From Megasphaera sp. NM10 (GTDB lineage Bacteria; Bacillota; Negativicutes; Veillonellales; Megasphaeraceae), in NCBI RefSeq assembly GCF_000417505.1, contig NZ_APHY01000020.1, positions 1 through 64,000 of the forward strand: a DNA stretch of 64,000 nucleotides, written 5' to 3'. The translations under genes and the position numbers were made by a program. Positions 52,498 through 60,687 of the stretch are shown here, in pieces. Each line of letters opens with the position of its first letter. Positions within the stretch are counted from its first letter, which is position 1. The notes under the pieces are model-generated. The model did no database searches and was not told where the DNA came from. It saw nothing but the letters and a program-made list of their open reading frames with translations.

Positions 52498-53967
52498 ATG
52501 TGTATGATTACTTATAATGGCAATGGCGGCATGGACACTGTCGCTGTCGGCCTGAATGAACGGGGGTCGACGCTGCGCCAGCTGCCCGAAGGGGATGTCC
52601 AGCTCATCCGGGCCTATGCCGGACAGCACCCGGAGATTTTGCAGCATACGTCCCTTCACGTCTTCCACTGCCTGTCTGACGGCCGGGCCAGGACCTATTT
52701 CCTCATCGGCTTGGAAGGGAAGCCCATCCGCTATTCGACGTATGAAGATTTCCGCATGGCCCGGCGCCTCATGGCCGCAGCCATGAAAGAAGGCGTCAGC
52801 GAACTGGCTGTCATGGCCGATACCCTGGATATGGACCTGGGGTCCCTCATCGATGGCCTGCTCTACCGTAATTACGAATTCAATCACTATAAACGCCAGG
52901 CCAAGAGCCGGACTATCGGGAATATCAATATCCTGACCCACAGCCTGCGCCCGAAGGAATTCAATTCCATGTGCTACATGTATACATCCATCTATGAAGG
53001 CATCTACGCGGCGCGGGACCTGGTCAACATGCCGTCCAATGATTTGACGCCGCGCAAGTTTGCCGATATCGTCGGGGCCATGCTCAAAGGCGACAACATC
53101 CTCATAGAGAATCTCAATAAATGGGCCCTGGAAAAACGCCATATGGGCGGCATCGTCGCCGTCGGCAAGGGCAGCATGAACCCGCCCCAGCTCCTGTCCA
53201 TTGCCTACCAGGGCGACCCTAACAGCCGGGAAGTCCTGGGCATCGTCGGCAAGGGCGTCACTTATGACAGCGGCGGCCTGTCCCTCAAGAGCCATGCCAA
53301 TCTGGAATTCATGAAGGACGACATGGCCGGTGCCGCAGCGGCTGTCGGCGTCATGCGGGCTTTGATGCTGCTCAAATATCCCGTCAACGTCCTGGCCGTC
53401 CTCCCGCTGGTCGAAAATATTCCCTCCGGCATGGCTTATCACGTCGACGACATCCTGACCATGTACAACGGCAAGACGGTCGAAGTCAAGAACACCGATG
53501 CCGAAGGGCGGCTCATCCTGGCCGATGCCCTGACGTATGCTCAGGAAAAGGGGGCGACGCGTCTCATCGACCTGGCGACTTTGACCGGTGCCTGCGTGAC
53601 GGCCCTGGGGACCGTGCGGACGGGCATGATCGGCAACGACCAGGAATGGATGAACCGTTTCTTCAGCGCTGCGACGGAAGTTCACGAAAAGATATGGCAG
53701 CTGCCGGCTGATGAAGAATATGAAAAGTTCCTGGAAAGCGACGTCGCCGATTTGAAGAACGTCGGCGGCTCCGAAGCGGGAGCCATCACGGCAGGCCTCT
53801 TCCTCAAGCAGTTCGTCCACGACGGCACGCCGTGGATCCACTTGGACATCGCCGGCCCGGCCTTCAATGAAAAGGCCGACGAAACGGGCCTCATCGGGGC
53901 GACCGGCGTCGGCATCAAATCCATTCTTCACTTATTGCAGGGAGGCGTGGCGTCCCATGATCGTTGA
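52498..53967 (+). CDS. pepA: Leucyl aminopeptidase (M17)
   Basis: A 489-residue cytosolic dizinc aminopeptidase. The C-terminal catalytic domain carries GKGVTYDSGGLSLKS (Lys and Asp ligands), MKDDMAGAAAAVG, and NTDAEGRLILADAL, the diagnostic M17 signature. The start codon at 52498 (MCMITYNG) has only a weak site (GAAAGTGAG); the second Met two codons later is equally possible. It overlaps the PHP gene by 11 bases. Confidence 0.93.
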   Translation: MCMITYNGNGGMDTVAVGLNERGSTLRQLPEGDVQLIRAYAGQHPEILQHTSLHVFHCLSDGRARTYFLIGLEGKPIRYSTYEDFRMARRLMAAAMKEGVSELAVMADTLDMDLGSLIDGLLYRNYEFNHYKRQAKSRTIGNINILTHSLRPKEFNSMCYMYTSIYEGIYAARDLVNMPSNDLTPRKFADIVGAMLKGDNILIENLNKWALEKRHMGGIVAVGKGSMNPPQLLSIAYQGDPNSREVLGIVGKGVTYDSGGLSLKSHANLEFMKDDMAGAAAAVGVMRALMLLKYPVNVLAVLPLVENIPSGMAYHVDDILTMYNGKTVEVKNTDAEGRLILADALTYAQEKGATRLIDLATLTGACVTALGTVRTGMIGNDQEWMNRFFSAATEVHEKIWQLPADEEYEKFLESDVADLKNVGGSEAGAITAGLFLKQFVHDGTPWIHLDIAGPAFNEKADETGLIGATGVGIKSILHLLQGGVASHDR

Positions 53968-54781
53968 TTTACATATGCATACGACTTGTTCAGACGGCGT
54001 ATATACACCGGAACAACTAACACAGATGGCCGTCGACGCCGGGCTCAGCGTCATGGCTATTTCCGACCACGATACGGTAGCGGCTTATGACGGCAGCCAT
54101 CGTTTCGCCGCAGGCGTCCGCGTCATCCCGGCTATTGAAATCAGCTCGGAATGTGACGGCGAAGATGTGCACATCCTGGGCTACGGCATCGACACGGCTG
54201 ACGCCGGCTTGCAGGCTTACTGCGCACAATTCAAGGAACGGCGCTTCAACAGGGCCCTGGAAATCGTCGACCGCTGCCGCAGCTTAGGCTATGACATCAA
54301 TCGCAGCGGCATCGAAGCGACACTGCGCCAGGGCGGGACTGTCGGCCGGCCCCACATTGCCCGCCTGCTCGTGGCCAAGGGCTATTTCCCCGACGTCAAG
54401 ACGGTCTTCGATAAACTGCTCTACCGCGGCGGTCCGGCTTACGTCCCTTATCACCGCCGCAGCATCGACGACTGCGTGGCCCTCATCCGCCAGGCCGGCG
54501 GTACGGCCATCCTGGCCCATCCGGGCCTGCTCAAGCGGACGCTGGACCAGGTCCTGGCCCATGACTTTGACGGCGTCGAAGTCTATCATCCCAAGAACCG
54601 CGGCCGCTATAAAGAATTCTTGAAACTGGCTGAGGACCGCCATGGGTACGTCAGCGGCGGCTCAGATTTCCACGGCACGACAGGCCGTTTCCCCGAAAAG
54701 GTCGGCGTCTTTACCGTCGATGCCAAGGCGGTAAAAGCTCTGCTCGACCATGTAGAAGGGAACCTAAAGAAAAGCAGGTGA
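53957..54781 (+). CDS. PHP-domain phosphoesterase (YciV/RNase AM-like)
   Basis: A 274-residue PHP phosphoesterase. DLHMHTTCSDG (His6, His8), ISDHDT (about 35-40), EISSECDGEDVHILGYG, and GGSDFHG near 237 supply the metal ligands of the family. Relatives hydrolyse 3',5'-bisphosphorylated nucleotides or trim rRNA 5' ends. The ATG at 53957 sits inside the end of pepA behind GGGAGGCG; a longer in-frame start has no site. Confidence 0.9.
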   Translation: MIVDLHMHTTCSDGVYTPEQLTQMAVDAGLSVMAISDHDTVAAYDGSHRFAAGVRVIPAIEISSECDGEDVHILGYGIDTADAGLQAYCAQFKERRFNRALEIVDRCRSLGYDINRSGIEATLRQGGTVGRPHIARLLVAKGYFPDVKTVFDKLLYRGGPAYVPYHRRSIDDCVALIRQAGGTAILAHPGLLKRTLDQVLAHDFDGVEVYHPKNRGRYKEFLKLAEDRHGYVSGGSDFHGTTGRFPEKVGVFTVDAKAVKALLDHVEGNLKKSR

Positions 54782-54785
54782 GATT

Positions 54786-55619
54786 ATGGAGGTTTTCGGT
54801 TTTATCGGCGCCAGCGGCACGGGCAAGAGCCATCACGCCCTGGTCGTCGCCTATGACCACGATATCCAGGCCATCATCGACGACGGCCTGCTCATCGACC
54901 ACAACCGCATCGTCGCCGGCCGGTCGGCCAAAGAAGAGACGAACCGCCTGAAAGCCGTGCGCCGAGCTATCTTCAACAAGCCCGAAGACGCAGCGGCCAT
55001 GCGGGCGGCGCTGGAGAAGATACATCCCGATAAATTGCTCATCCTGGGCACGTCGAAGCACATGATACACCGCATCTGTGAGTCCCTGCACCTGCCGGAA
55101 GCGTCGCAGTTCATCCGCATCGAAGATGTGTCGTGCCCGTCGGAAATCGCCAAGGCCCGGGCCATCCGCATCAAAGAGGGCAAGCACATCATCCCCGTGC
55201 CGACGATGGAACTGAAGCCCCATTTCCAGGGCTATCTCCTGGACCCGATCCGTTCCTTCTTCTATGGCCGCAACGGCAAGAAGATATCGCCTTTTGAACG
55301 GTCCGTCGTCCGGCCCGTCTTCAGTTATTACGGGAAACTGACCTTTTCCAACGACGTCTTGGAAGCCCTGGTGCGCCATGCCCTGGCCAAGAACGACGGC
55401 GTCACCAAGATCAACCGCCTGCGGGTGGCCATCAATTACAACTCGACGCGCAATGGCCTGGCCATCATCCTGTCCCTGACCATCGCCTATGGCCAGAACA
55501 TCAAGAAGCTCATGAGCCGTATCCGCCGGGACATCCAGCAGGAAGTGGAATACACGACGGGCATGTCCGTCGAGATCCTCAAAATCACGGTCCGTAGCAT
55601 TTCCCAGCCTGAAGACTAG
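54786..55619 (+). CDS. P-loop protein with Asp23/Gls24-like C-terminal domain
   Basis: A 277-residue protein. The N-terminal half is a nucleotide-binding fold with P-loop GFIGASGTGKSHHAL (5-19) and DDGLLIDHNRIVAGRSAKEE. The C-terminal about 100 residues (SYYGKLTFSNDVLEALVRHA, then GLAIILSLTIAYGQNIKKLM and TTGMSVEILKITVRSI) follow the strand-helix pattern of Asp23/Gls24 proteins, like the pair at 23163-23820. The domain reading is by eye. It follows the PHP gene by 4 bases, and its stop codon overlaps that of the convergent regulator gene. Confidence 0.75.
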   Translation: MEVFGFIGASGTGKSHHALVVAYDHDIQAIIDDGLLIDHNRIVAGRSAKEETNRLKAVRRAIFNKPEDAAAMRAALEKIHPDKLLILGTSKHMIHRICESLHLPEASQFIRIEDVSCPSEIAKARAIRIKEGKHIIPVPTMELKPHFQGYLLDPIRSFFYGRNGKKISPFERSVVRPVFSYYGKLTFSNDVLEALVRHALAKNDGVTKINRLRVAINYNSTRNGLAIILSLTIAYGQNIKKLMSRIRRDIQQEVEYTTGMSVEILKITVRSISQPED

Positions 55620-57094
55620 GCGTCGCCGTTTTCTTCGGTCAGGACCATCATGAGCGGCGTAATCAGGCCCCGCAGGGCGTCGACATTTTCCGCCGAGAAG
55701 CCCTTGTACTGAGGAGAATGGCTCAGGCCGTCGAAGAAATCATGCATACAGCCGATGAGCTGGGAATTATTGAGCAAGTAAATGGGCTTGGTCTGGGGCA
55801 ATATGTGGTGCGTGTTCTTTTTGAAGAAAGCTGACGTGTGATTGCCGTAAAAAGCGAGATTAGAAAAATTCGTATAACTGCTTTCTCCCGATGCCGGGAG
55901 GAGAATCCCGTAAGTAATGGCCGGGTTCTGCTTCATCTTTTCGACGATGAGGTTGAGCTGGGCCTTTCTTTCGTCTGGCGTCATCTGGTAGTTCATGTCG
56001 GTCAGGTAGAAGCAGCCCGTTTCCAGGTAGCGGATGATGGAATTCTTGGGCATGATGATTTTCATGCGCCCCTGTTCGATGATGCGGTACCAGATGTACT
56101 GGATGCGCCGGACCCATTCTTTGGTGGCATTGGGATATTTTCCTTCGTCGATGAGTTGGCACAGCGACGTATAGACTTCGTCGGGGAGGAGGAATTCCAG
56201 GCCGTTGGTCAGGAAGAAGAGGTAGTTGTTGGATGTAAAGAAGATGTCGCGGTAGCCGAATTTTTCCATGCCCAGGGACTGGCGGGGCTCCATGAGGACG
56301 GGCTGGACCATCATGTAGGCGCAGCACTTCTTATAGATTTCCCGGACCTGGGCCGGGTCGGTGATGGTCAGGCACATGTCGATGTAGTCGTCGCCGTCGA
56401 CGTAGTAGAGGTAGGCAAAGGCGTCTTTGAGGACGATGATGTTGCGGTACGATTCGTGGTCGATTTCGTGCATGGTGAAATTATAGGTCAATAAGTGGTC
56501 CAGACACTGATAGAGGCTGCTGGCGGCCTGGGGCATATGATCGGCAAAGACGTCCATCTTCAGGCCTAAGTGGACGTCGCAGGACCAGCGGTCGTTGTGA
56601 CATTCTTCCAGGAGCTGCCAGATGCCGTTCTGGTCGAGGACGTGGAACTGGCCGGTCATGACCAGCATTCCCTGGGACTGGAGGCCTTCCAGGTATTGGT
56701 GGAGCAGCTGGCACAGGGCCGTGTGGCAGTCAGCGCGGCCGGCGTAGAAATGGATGGCCTGGTCGCGGCTTTCACTTTTCCCCTTCCTGGTCTGGGCCTG
56801 GCGGTAGGCACGGCTTAGCAGGTCGTAGAGATGGAAGGCCAGATCCTGGCCGTCGTCGGCAAAGGAGAAGATGCGCTTCAGGTCCCCTTCCTGGTGCTGT
56901 TTCTGGGCCGTGTTGGCAAAGAAGCGGGCCATGTCCTCGTGGATGCGGTCGGCATGGCGTGAAGCCGGCAGGCGGGCGCCGTTGACCCATTTGCTGATGT
57001 AGGACATGTCGTAGTCGATGGCCTGGGATAAGGTCGTATATTTCGTCTCTGTATATTGCAGCAGCTGCTTGAGGACTTCTGCATAAGGATTCAT
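55616..57094 (-). CDS. Large transcriptional regulator with N-terminal helix-turn-helix
   Basis: A 492-residue protein. The N-terminal 60 residues (VLKQLLQYTETKYTTLSQAI, then DYDMSYISKWVNGARLPAS) form a Cro/CI-like helix-turn-helix. The remaining 430 residues are of unknown fold, with many aromatic and Cys residues, and may sense a ligand. The start at 57094 precedes the longer in-frame reading that would run through a tandem repeat; a weak AGGGAG site supports it. It is divergent from the CoA-transferase gene, so control of that gene is the natural guess. Confidence 0.78.
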   Translation of the reverse strand: MNPYAEVLKQLLQYTETKYTTLSQAIDYDMSYISKWVNGARLPASRHADRIHEDMARFFANTAQKQHQEGDLKRIFSFADDGQDLAFHLYDLLSRAYRQAQTRKGKSESRDQAIHFYAGRADCHTALCQLLHQYLEGLQSQGMLVMTGQFHVLDQNGIWQLLEECHNDRWSCDVHLGLKMDVFADHMPQAASSLYQCLDHLLTYNFTMHEIDHESYRNIIVLKDAFAYLYYVDGDDYIDMCLTITDPAQVREIYKKCCAYMMVQPVLMEPRQSLGMEKFGYRDIFFTSNNYLFFLTNGLEFLLPDEVYTSLCQLIDEGKYPNATKEWVRRIQYIWYRIIEQGRMKIIMPKNSIIRYLETGCFYLTDMNYQMTPDERKAQLNLIVEKMKQNPAITYGILLPASGESSYTNFSNLAFYGNHTSAFFKKNTHHILPQTKPIYLLNNSQLIGCMHDFFDGLSHSPQYKGFSAENVDALRGLITPLMMVLTEENGDA

Positions 57095-57131
57095 GAACAG
57101 GACTCCCTTGATGATAGATTTGAATACGTGT

Positions 57132-57158
57132 ATATTCCTTATATTCCTTATATTCATT
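57132..57158. repeat. Three tandem 9-bp repeats upstream of the regulator
   Basis: ATATTCCTT, ATATTCCTT, ATATTCATT in direct tandem, in the divergent promoter region. Confidence 0.8.
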
Positions 57159-57193
57159 ATATAGCCTGGCCAGGACACCTTCAAGGAAAGGCC

Positions 57194-57238
57194 TTGTCAT
57201 ATTTGTCATCTTTGAGGCAAGTTTTTCATCTTTTGTCA
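57194..57238. promoter_or_regulatory. Candidate operator with repeated TTGTCAT-like boxes
   Basis: TTGTCAT at 57194-57200 and 57203-57209, TTTTCAT at 57223-57229 and TTGTCA at 57234-57239 lie in the divergent spacer between the regulator and the CoA-transferase. A possible -10 (TATACT) follows near 57272. Binding by the adjacent regulator is inference. Confidence 0.4.
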
Positions 57239-57349
57239 CGGCTTTGTGCGTATTTTTCAAGGGCAAAAGGGGCTATACTAAAGCCAGAAGATGAGAAGAA
57301 AAAGAGCTCATCGAAGACAAGTAAGGAAATCTATAAGGAGGAAGTCATC

Positions 57350-58899
57350 ATGGCAAAACTGATTACAGCAGAAAATGCAGCATCGCTTATTAAAGATCGT
57401 TCGACTATCGCCGTTTGTGGTTTTGCACAGTGTGCATTGCCGGAAGAAGTATTGCAGGCCCTGGAAGACCGCTTTACCAAGACCGGATATCCGCAGCAGC
57501 TGACACTGGTCCATACGGCCGGCATCGGTGACGGTGTGAGCAAGGGTGCCAGCCATTTCGCCCACGAAGGCATGCTGAAACGGGTTATTGCCGGTCATTA
57601 CAACCTGGCTCCCAAACTGGGGAAACTGGTCATGGACAATAAGGTCGAAGGCTACAACCTGCCGCAGGGCACGATGGCCCAGTGGTTCCGCAGCATTGCC
57701 GGCCGCAAACCGGGCCTGTTTACCCGTGTCGGCCTCAATACCTTCGTCGACCCCCGCATCGAAGGCGGGAAATTGAACAGCATCACTAAGGAAGACCTGG
57801 TAGAAGTCAAGGAACTGGACGGCGAAGAATATCTCTGGTACAAACCGTTCCCCATCGACGTCGCTATCGTCCACGGGACCTGCGCCGACTTGAATGGCAA
57901 CGTATCGACGGATAATGAAGAAGTCCGCATGGAACTCCTGCCCATGGCCCTGGCAGCCAAAGCCAGTGGCGGCATGGTCATCGTCCAGGTCGAAACGCTG
58001 GCCGAAAACCGGACGATTCCGCCGAAACACGTCGTCCTGCCGGGCATCGACGTCGACTACATCGTCTTGTCCAAGGTCCGTCAGGTCCAGAACCCGGCTT
58101 ATACCGGTGAAATGCGTATGCCTTTGTCCCAGATTCCGCCGATGGAACTCAATGCCCGCAAGGTTATCGCCCGTCGGGCTGCGATGGAACTCGTTCCCAA
58201 CGCCGTCGTCAACCTGGGCATCGGGATTCCTGAAGGTGTTTCCAGCGTAGCTAACGAAGAAGGTATCGGCGACCAGCTGACCCTGACCGTCGAAGCCGGG
58301 CCTATCGGCGGCGTACCGGCCAGCGGCGCGGACTTTGGCGGTTCGGCCAACGCCGATGCCATCGTCGACCATCCGTATCAGTTCGACTTTTACGATGGCG
58401 GTGGCTTGGATATGGCTTTCCTGGGCATGGCAGAATGTAACGCCAAAGGCGACGTCAACGTCAGCAAGTTCAAAGACCGCATCGCCGGCTGCGGCGGCTT
58501 CATCAACATCACCCAGAATACGCATAAAGTCGTCTTCTGCGGCACCTTTACGGCCAAGGGCCTGCGCGAAGAAATCCGGGACGGCAAACTGGTCATCACC
58601 CATGAAGGGGCTGTCCAGAAATTCATCGATAAGGTCGGCCAGATTACCTTCAGTGCTGAATATGCCCATAAACACAACCAGCAGGTCATGTTCATCACCG
58701 AACGCTGTGTCTTCGTCCTCACCGATAAGGCTTAGTCCTCACGGAAATCGCACCGGGCGTGGATCTGCAAAAGGACATCCGCGACCAGATGGAATTCGTA
58801 CCGCACATCGCCGAAAATCTGAAGACCATGGATGAACGCCTCTTCCGCGATGAACCCATGGGCCTGGCCCAGGACATCTTTGAACAACAGGCGGGTTAG
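57350..58899 (+). CDS. Family I acyl-CoA:carboxylate CoA-transferase, C-terminal frameshift
   Basis: A CoA-transferase of the propionate/acetate CoA-transferase (Pct/YdiF) family that moves CoA between acetate, propionate, butyrate or lactate. The alpha-like half begins MAKLITAENAASLIKDRSTI. The beta-like half holds VNLGIGIPEGVSSVANEEG and TVEAGPIGGVPASG, where Glu315 should form the CoA thioester. As written it ends at 58735 after FVLTDKA. Adding one G at 58729-58730 restores FVLTDKGLVLTEIAPGVDL through to TAG at 58897-58899 (516 residues, normal). AAGGAGGAAG precedes the ATG. Fits end-product formation with NifJ and thiolase. Confidence 0.92.
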
Positions 58900-58910
58900 T
58901 GGATAGTGGC

Positions 58911-59029
58911 ACTGTAGGGGGCGCACGTGGGCGCCCCGTTCGGAATTTGGATGTTTCTCCCAGTAAACCGAATGGGAAATGGAAATCACATCATCCTGGA
59001 GCGGACGCCCCACGTGGCGCCCCTACAGA
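58911..59029. repeat. CACGTG double-hairpin element
   Basis: Left hairpin GGGGCGC-ACGTG-GGCGCCCC. Interior GGAATTTGGATG, CAGTAAACCG and GGGAAATGG. The right end ACGCCCCACGTGGCGCCCCT finishes ACAG. Confidence 0.82.
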
Positions 59030-59062
59030 AAAAGGGACCGTCCGAAGGGCGGTCCTTTTTCT
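59030..59062 (+). terminator. Terminator of the CoA-transferase gene
   Basis: AAAAAGGGACCGTCC, loop GAA, GGGCGGTCCTTTTTC. Confidence 0.8.
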
Positions 59063-59091
59063 TGACATCTCCCGTCTGCGGACGGTATAAT
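59062..59091 (+). promoter_or_regulatory. Promoter of the AICAR transformylase gene
   Basis: TTGACA (59062-59067), 18-base spacer, TATAAT (59086-59091). Confidence 0.85.
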
Positions 59092-59099
59092 AAATCTGA

Positions 59100-59198
59100 A
59101 ACATGTGACTGACGGAAGTGGAGTTACCACGGGGAGCATGATTCGTACGAGCCGACCGTCTGGGCGAAACGTTCCAGAAGTGTCGGTATTTTTTATTT
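59100..59198 (+). promoter_or_regulatory. ZTP (pfl) riboswitch with overlapping terminator
   Basis: ATGTGACTGACGGAAGTGG, TACCACGGGGAGCATGA and GCCGACCGTCTGGGC match by eye the conserved pfl/ZTP aptamer, including the GUGACUG and CCGNCUGGGC cores. CCGACCGTCTGG can also pair with CCAGAAGTGTCGG to form a terminator followed by TATTTTTTATTTTT (to 59198). ZTP binding to the aptamer would free the gene for transcription. The next gene uses ZMP (AICAR phosphate) as substrate, which fits. Confidence 0.88.
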
Positions 59199-59225
59199 TT
59201 GCTTAACTATTCAGGAGGAATCACC

Positions 59226-60400
59226 ATGAAAGAACTGCAATTAAAATACGGCTGCAATCCCAACCAGTCGTCGGCCCGGGTTTATATGAAAGATGGCAGC
59301 GACCTGCCCTTTACGGTCCTCAACGGCCGTCCCGGTTATATTAATTTGCTCGACGCCTTCAACAGCTATCAGCTGGTCAAAGAATTGAAAGAAGCGACAG
59401 GCCTTCCGGCAGCGGCTTCCTTCAAGCACGTCAGCCCGGCTGGGGCCGCCGTCGCTACGGACATGAGTGATACCCTGAAAAAGATATACTGGGTCGACGA
59501 TTTGAAATTGTCCCCCCTGGCTTCGGCCTATGCCTGCGCCCGCGGTGCTGACCGCATGAGCTCGTACGGCGATTTCGTCGCTCTGTCCGACGTCTGCGAT
59601 GTCGAAACGGCAACGCTCCTCAAGCGGGAAGTCTCGGACGGCGTCATCGCTCCGGGCTACAGCGACGAAGCCTTGGCTATTTTGAAGACCAAGAAGAAGG
59701 GGAATTACTGCGTCCTCCAGATAAACCCGGACTACAAGCCGCGCCTCGTCGAATCGAAGGAAGTCTATGGCGTCACTTTTGAACAGGAACGCAATGAAGC
59801 CAAGATTACGACGGACCTCTTCAAAAATGTCCCGACGAAGAACAAGAATATCCCGGCAGCAGCTCAGCGCGATTTGATGATCGCCCTCATCACTTTGAAA
59901 TATACCCAGTCCAATTCGGTCTGCTACGTCAAAGACGGCATGACCATCGGCGTCGGCGCTGGCCAGCAGTCCCGCGTCCACTGCACGCGCCTGGCTGGCA
60001 ACAAGGCCGATATCTGGTGGCTCCGCCAGAACCCGAAAGTCCTGAACCTGCCTTTCCGCGACGATGTCCGCCGTCCGAACCGCGACAACGCTATCGACGT
60101 CTACATCTCCGATGACTACGAAGACGTCCTGGCCGACGGCATCTGGCAGGACTTGTTCACGGAAAAACCGGAACCGCTCACACGGGAAGAAAAGAAAGCC
60201 TGGATCGCCCAGCTCCACGGCGTAGCCTGGGCAGCGATGCCTTCTTCCCCTTTGGCGACAACATTGAACGGGCCCATCGCAGCGGCGTCGACTACATCGC
60301 CCAGGCCGGCGGCTCCATCCGCGACGACAATGTCATCGAAACGTGCGATAAATACAACATCGCCATGGCCATGACCGGCCTGCGCCTGTTCCATCATTAA
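59226..60400 (+). CDS. purH: Stand-alone AICAR formyltransferase (PurH C-terminal domain type), frameshifted
   Basis: Transfers a formyl group from 10-formyl-THF to AICAR in purine synthesis. [14 protein letters not shown] opens the AICARFT domain, [12 protein letters not shown] holds the catalytic Lys-His, and [20 protein letters not shown] is the second signature. There is no IMP cyclohydrolase domain. As written the frame derails after LHGVAW; one C restored at 60226-60227 gives [20 protein letters not shown] and ends RLFHH at 60398-60400 (391 residues, normal for this form). AGGAGGAA precedes the ATG. Controlled by the ZTP riboswitch. A separate cyclohydrolase must exist elsewhere. Confidence 0.92.
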
Positions 60401-60453
60401 GGCTTCCCCTGGGAAGAAGAAGGACCGCTCGCGGGGTTCCTATGCTCTATAGT

Positions 60454-60562
60454 TTGTAGGGGCCACGTGGGAGACCTGTTAGGAATTTGGATGATTCTTC
60501 TAGCAAACGGGTCGGGAAATCGTACCTATCCCAGAGCGGGCGCCCCACGTGGCGCCCCTACA
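60454..60562. repeat. CACGTG double-hairpin element
   Basis: Starts TTGTAGGGGCCACGTGG. Interior GGAATTTGGATGATTCTTC, TAGCAAACGGG and GGGAAATCG. Right hairpin GGGCGCC-CCACGT-GGCGCCCC. Confidence 0.85.
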
Positions 60563-60629
60563 AGAAAAGGCGCTGTCGCACGAAGGGTTATGCCATCTGC
60601 TAACTGCTAACCCCTAACTGCTAACTACT

Positions 60630-60666
60630 TAAAAGGAGCTGTCGCGATGCGACAGCTCCTTTTTTC
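60630..60666 (+). terminator. Terminator after the AICAR transformylase gene
   Basis: AAAAGGAGCTGTCGC, loop, GCGACAGCTCCTTTTTT. Confidence 0.88.
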
Positions 60667-60687
60667 CACGAAACAAGAGGTGATACC

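Larger units (their letters stand above)
60401..60687. repeat. Repeat island before the Mo-enzyme gene
   Basis: Double-hairpin element (60454-60562), heptamers CTGCTAA, CTGCTAA, CCCCTAA, CTGCTAA, CTACTTA (60597-60631) and a terminator hairpin (60630-60666). No gene. Confidence 0.8.
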
